Assembly: GCA_947449875.1 (NCBI GenBank)
Contig: CANFSY010000002.1
Location: forward strand, 1 to 63,475
DNA length: 63,475 nt
DNA from: Paracoccaceae bacterium
GTDB taxonomy: Bacteria; Pseudomonadota; Alphaproteobacteria; Rhodobacterales; Rhodobacteraceae
Reading direction: 5' to 3'
The position numbers and the translations under genes were made by a program. Positions 61,142 to 63,475 of the stretch are shown here, one piece after another. Below the pieces are notes generated by a model. The model made no database searches and had not been told where the DNA came from. It saw nothing but the letters and a program-made list of their open reading frames with translations. Every line of letters begins with the position of its first letter. Positions within the stretch are counted from its first letter, which is position 1.

Positions 61142-61863
61142 CACACTTCCCCCCCAAGGTAGGCCGCTTTGATACGGTCGTCGTGCATCAAATCCTGGGA
61201 ATTGCCTGCCAAAACCACCGATCCCGTGGCCATCGCATAGGCACGGTTCGAGATGGAAAGCGCCATGCGGCTGTTTTGTTCCACCAAAAGCACCGACACC
61301 TGTTCATCGCGGCTGATCGCCACAATGGCGCGGGCAATATCTTGCACCAGTTTGGGCGCAATCCCCAGCGAGGGTTCGTCCAGCAACAACAGCTTCGGCT
61401 TGGCCATCAAGGCGCGGCCAATAACCATCATTTGCTGCTCGCCGCCCGACAGGGTGCTGGCCTGTTGGCTGTAGCGTTCTTTCAAACGCGGAAAGCGGGT
61501 CAGAACCGACTCAAGCGTGCTGGCAATGCCCGCCTTATCTGTGCGGGTAAACGCGCCCATCAACAGGTTGTCTTTGACCGACATAAACGGAAACACCCGC
61601 CGCCCTTCGGGCACCATCGCGATGCCCTTGCGCACGATGTCAGAGGCCGAGGCCCCATCCAGCCTTTCGCCCATATAGGAAATCGACCCGCTTTTGATCT
61701 TTCGCAGGCCCGTAATCGCCCGCAGGATCGACGATTTGCCCGCCCCATTGGCCCCGATCAACGCCACCGTTTCGCCCAACTGCACGTTGATCGACACGCC
61801 TTTGAGCGCGTAAACGTGGTCGTAATACAGTTCGACATCTTGAAAGCTTAAAATTTCACTCAT
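61141..61863 (-). CDS. livF: Branched-chain amino acid-type ABC transporter ATPase LivF
   Basis: The 240-residue product has Walker A GANGAGKSS, the ABC signature LSGGEQQ, and Walker B LLLLDEPSLG with the D-loop and H-loop of ABC ATPases. The C-terminal half has the LivF-type VLLVEQNSRMAL. It follows LivG and is coupled to the racemase gene. The transporter could move a hydantoin, amide or amino acid rather than a true branched-chain amino acid, judging by context. Confidence 0.9.
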   Translation of the reverse strand: MSEILSFQDVELYYDHVYALKGVSINVQLGETVALIGANGAGKSSILRAITGLRKIKSGSISYMGERLDGASASDIVRKGIAMVPEGRRVFPFMSVKDNLLMGAFTRTDKAGIASTLESVLTRFPRLKERYSQQASTLSGGEQQMMVIGRALMAKPKLLLLDEPSLGIAPKLVQDIARAIVAISRDEQVSVLLVEQNSRMALSISNRAYAMATGSVVLAGNSQDLMHDDRIKAAYLGGEV

Positions 61864-61866
61864 GGC

Positions 61867-62649
61867 CTACAGTCCAATCGCAGCGTCTTCAGAGCCGAGG
61901 TAGGCCTCGATCACCCTTGGGTTGGCCTGAATTTCGGCAGGCGTGCCTTCGGCGATTTTCTCGCCAAAGTTGATCACCACGATGCGGTCGCTGATCTTCA
62001 TCACGGCGGGCATGTCATGTTCCACCAGCAGAACCGTCAAGCCGCGCTCATCGCGCAGACGGCGCACGTTGGCGACCATGGTCATGGTTTCGTCATGGTT
62101 CATACCGGCAAAGGGTTCATCCAGCAGCAAGATCGTGGGCTTGGTCGCCAAGCCAATCGCCATGCCCAAGGCGCGCAAGTGCCCCTGCGGCAGGTTCGAT
62201 GCCAGTTCATGGCGGATGGATTGCAGGCCCAGAAAATCAACAATCTCGTCGGCGGAGGCGCCAAAGGCGGCCTCATCGGCGCGGGCTTGGGCCGATCCGA
62301 TGAAAAAGCCAAACAGACTGCTTTTTGACCGCAGATGATGGGCGACGATGATGTTTTCACGCACCGTCATAGACTTGAAGATCGTGGTTTCCTGAAACGT
62401 CCGCACCACACCCATGCGTGCCACTTTATGCGGGGCAAGGTCGGAAATGCGCGTGCCGTTGAATAAGACCTCGCCGCCCGAAGTGGGCACAAAGGACGAG
62501 ATCAGCTTGAACAGCGTCGATTTGCCCGCGCCATTCGGGCCGATCACCGACAGGATTTCGCCCTTTTGCACCGCGAAACTGACGGCGTTGACGGCGGTCA
62601 GGCCGCCGTAGCGTTTGGTGATGCCCTTAACCTCTAAGATCGCAGTCAT
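61867..62649 (-). CDS. livG: Branched-chain amino acid-type ABC transporter ATPase LivG
   Basis: The 260-residue product has Walker A GPNGAGKST, Walker B ILLLDEPFAGMN, and the LivG-type insert AHHLRSKSSLFGFFIG. The signature motif is LPQGHLRALGMA rather than the usual LSGGQ or LSYGQ, a known variation in some LivG proteins. It is coupled to livM upstream (ATGA overlap) and livF downstream (3 bp gap). Confidence 0.9.
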   Translation of the reverse strand: MTAILEVKGITKRYGGLTAVNAVSFAVQKGEILSVIGPNGAGKSTLFKLISSFVPTSGGEVLFNGTRISDLAPHKVARMGVVRTFQETTIFKSMTVRENIIVAHHLRSKSSLFGFFIGSAQARADEAAFGASADEIVDFLGLQSIRHELASNLPQGHLRALGMAIGLATKPTILLLDEPFAGMNHDETMTMVANVRRLRDERGLTVLLVEHDMPAVMKISDRIVVINFGEKIAEGTPAEIQANPRVIEAYLGSEDAAIGL

Positions 62650-63475
62650 TTTTTGCCTCCGATCCGGTCAAGCAGGCTGAGAACGCCGTTGGGCAGCACC
62701 AGCATCAGCGCGATCATGGCGCTGGAATAGATCAGCATCTGGTAATCTTTGGCCACCGTCAGCAGGTCCCAGCCGAAGTACAACAGCAAGGTGCCCACCA
62801 TCGGCCCCGCCACATAGCTTAGCCCGCCGACAAAGCAGTACAGCATGAAGTTGACCGAATCCGTCACCACAAAGCTGGACGGGTAGATGGACTGCGAGAT
62901 GGCCACAAACACCACCCCCGCAATGCCACCGAAAAAGCTGGAAATCGCATAGACCAGCACGCGCAGATAAGCGGTGTTAACACCGATGGATGCCGCCAGT
63001 TCTTCGTTTTGTTGCAAGCTGCGGCACAGGTGCCCAAGGCGCGAATTCACGATACGCCACAAGACGGCGTAGCTGGCGACCATCATCGTGACGGCCAAAA
63101 GGTAGAAGGCCAGCTTTGGGTTCTCCATCGTGGCAAAGTCGGGAATAAGCGTGATGCCGCCCACAGACAAAGCGCCCGGCAGCGGGATCGAGGTGATGCC
63201 CTTGGCCCCGTTGGTGATGGGCAAGGCAAGCGCCGTCAGACGGGCGACTTCGGTCAGAACCAGCGTGACCATGGCGAAATAGACGCCCCTTAGGCGCAAG
63301 ATCGGCACGCCGATGCCGACCGAGATCAGCGCACAAAACAGTCCCCCCAAGGGCAGCGTGGCCCAAAAGCTCAACCCCGCCTTGGTCATCAAAATCGCCG
63401 AAACATAGCCCCCCATCAGCGCAAAGGCCCCTTGGCCGATGTTGATGCGCCCGATGTAAAACGTCAGCCACACCC
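62646..63475 (-). CDS. livM: Branched-chain amino acid-type ABC transporter permease LivM (partial)
   Basis: The sequence runs off the window end, so only the 275 C-terminal residues in the track are visible; the start listed there is a GTG inside the gene. It shows the LivM pattern: TFYIGRINIGQGAFALMGGYVSAIL, the conserved FAMVTLVLTEVARL (after LRGVYF), and SRLGHLCRSLQQNEELAASIGVN. About seven hydrophobic segments are visible. A livH permease and binding-protein gene would be expected upstream, beyond the window. Confidence 0.88.
   Translation of the reverse strand, partial: VWLTFYIGRINIGQGAFALMGGYVSAILMTKAGLSFWATLPLGGLFCALISVGIGVPILRLRGVYFAMVTLVLTEVARLTALALPITNGAKGITSIPLPGALSVGGITLIPDFATMENPKLAFYLLAVTMMVASYAVLWRIVNSRLGHLCRSLQQNEELAASIGVNTAYLRVLVYAISSFFGGIAGVVFVAISQSIYPSSFVVTDSVNFMLYCFVGGLSYVAGPMVGTLLLYFGWDLLTVAKDYQMLIYSSAMIALMLVLPNGVLSLLDRIGGKK

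Noticed and set aside
1-63475. CRISPR arrays, integrons, prophage or insertion-sequence ends
   Set aside because: No regularly spaced direct repeats, transposase or integrase genes were seen; the only repeat families are the REP-like palindromes and the inverted repeat pair listed.

Overview
The window is a GC-rich (about 60% or more by eye) alphaproteobacterial chromosome segment, most likely from the Rhodobacterales (Rhodobacteraceae/Paracoccaceae). The evidence is the S10-spc-alpha ribosomal protein order with adk between secY and rpsM, the neighbours rarA-crcB-rluC-ATP12, the cluster yihA/yidC/rpmH-rnpA-yidD, a DUF4170/WaaA-like/LpxK block, a two-domain ALDH16-type dehydrogenase and an alpha-type ATP12 chaperone. 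No rRNA, CRISPR, prophage or intact insertion sequence was seen.

Region 1 (1-14.5 kb) is the ribosomal superoperon: rplB-rpsS-rplV-rpsC-rplP, then rpmC-rpsQ-rplN-rplX-rplE-rpsN-rpsH-rplF-rplR-rpsE-rpmD, then rplO-secY-adk, then rpsM-rpsK-rpoA-rplQ. It is interrupted twice. A strong hairpin terminator, a REP-like repeat and two non-ribosomal genes (a small monooxygenase-like protein and a 2OG-Fe(II)-oxygenase-like protein) lie between rplP and rpmC. About 900 bp with duplicated terminators, REP-like repeats and a low-GC opposite-strand gene lies between rpmD and rplO.

Region 2 (14.5-32.2 kb) is housekeeping: rarA, fluoride channel crcB, rluC-type pseudouridine synthase, ATP12 F1-ATPase assembly factor, an orphan amino-acid binding protein, then argB with an iron-sulfur protein and a SixA-type phosphatase (three overlapping genes). 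Next come an SDR, yihA, yidC, an EAL phosphodiesterase, ttcA, a DUF3833 lipoprotein, yidD-rnpA-rpmH, a TVP38 membrane protein with a disulfide-reductase-like flavoprotein, a histidine kinase and tRNA-Arg(ACG).

Region 3 (32.2-51.5 kb) holds an RND efflux operon with two adaptor genes, a CHAD protein, a minus-strand lysine/meso-DAP block (dapD, an unknown gene, dapE, GNAT), a Ser/Thr dehydratase, the lipid-A genes lpxK, WaaA-like and DUF4170, a DEAD-box helicase with a long repetitive tail, an inositol-monophosphatase-like enzyme, PmbA/TldE and a secreted DUF2125 protein.

Region 4 (51.5-63.5 kb) is catabolic. deoC and ALDH16 may act in sequence, with acetaldehyde from deoxyribose-5-phosphate being oxidised. 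NhaD and 6-phosphogluconate dehydrogenase follow, then a decayed enoyl-CoA hydratase next to an intact thiolase. The last genes are a hydantoin/Asp-Glu racemase-family gene and LivF-LivG-LivM transporter genes, which run off the window end.
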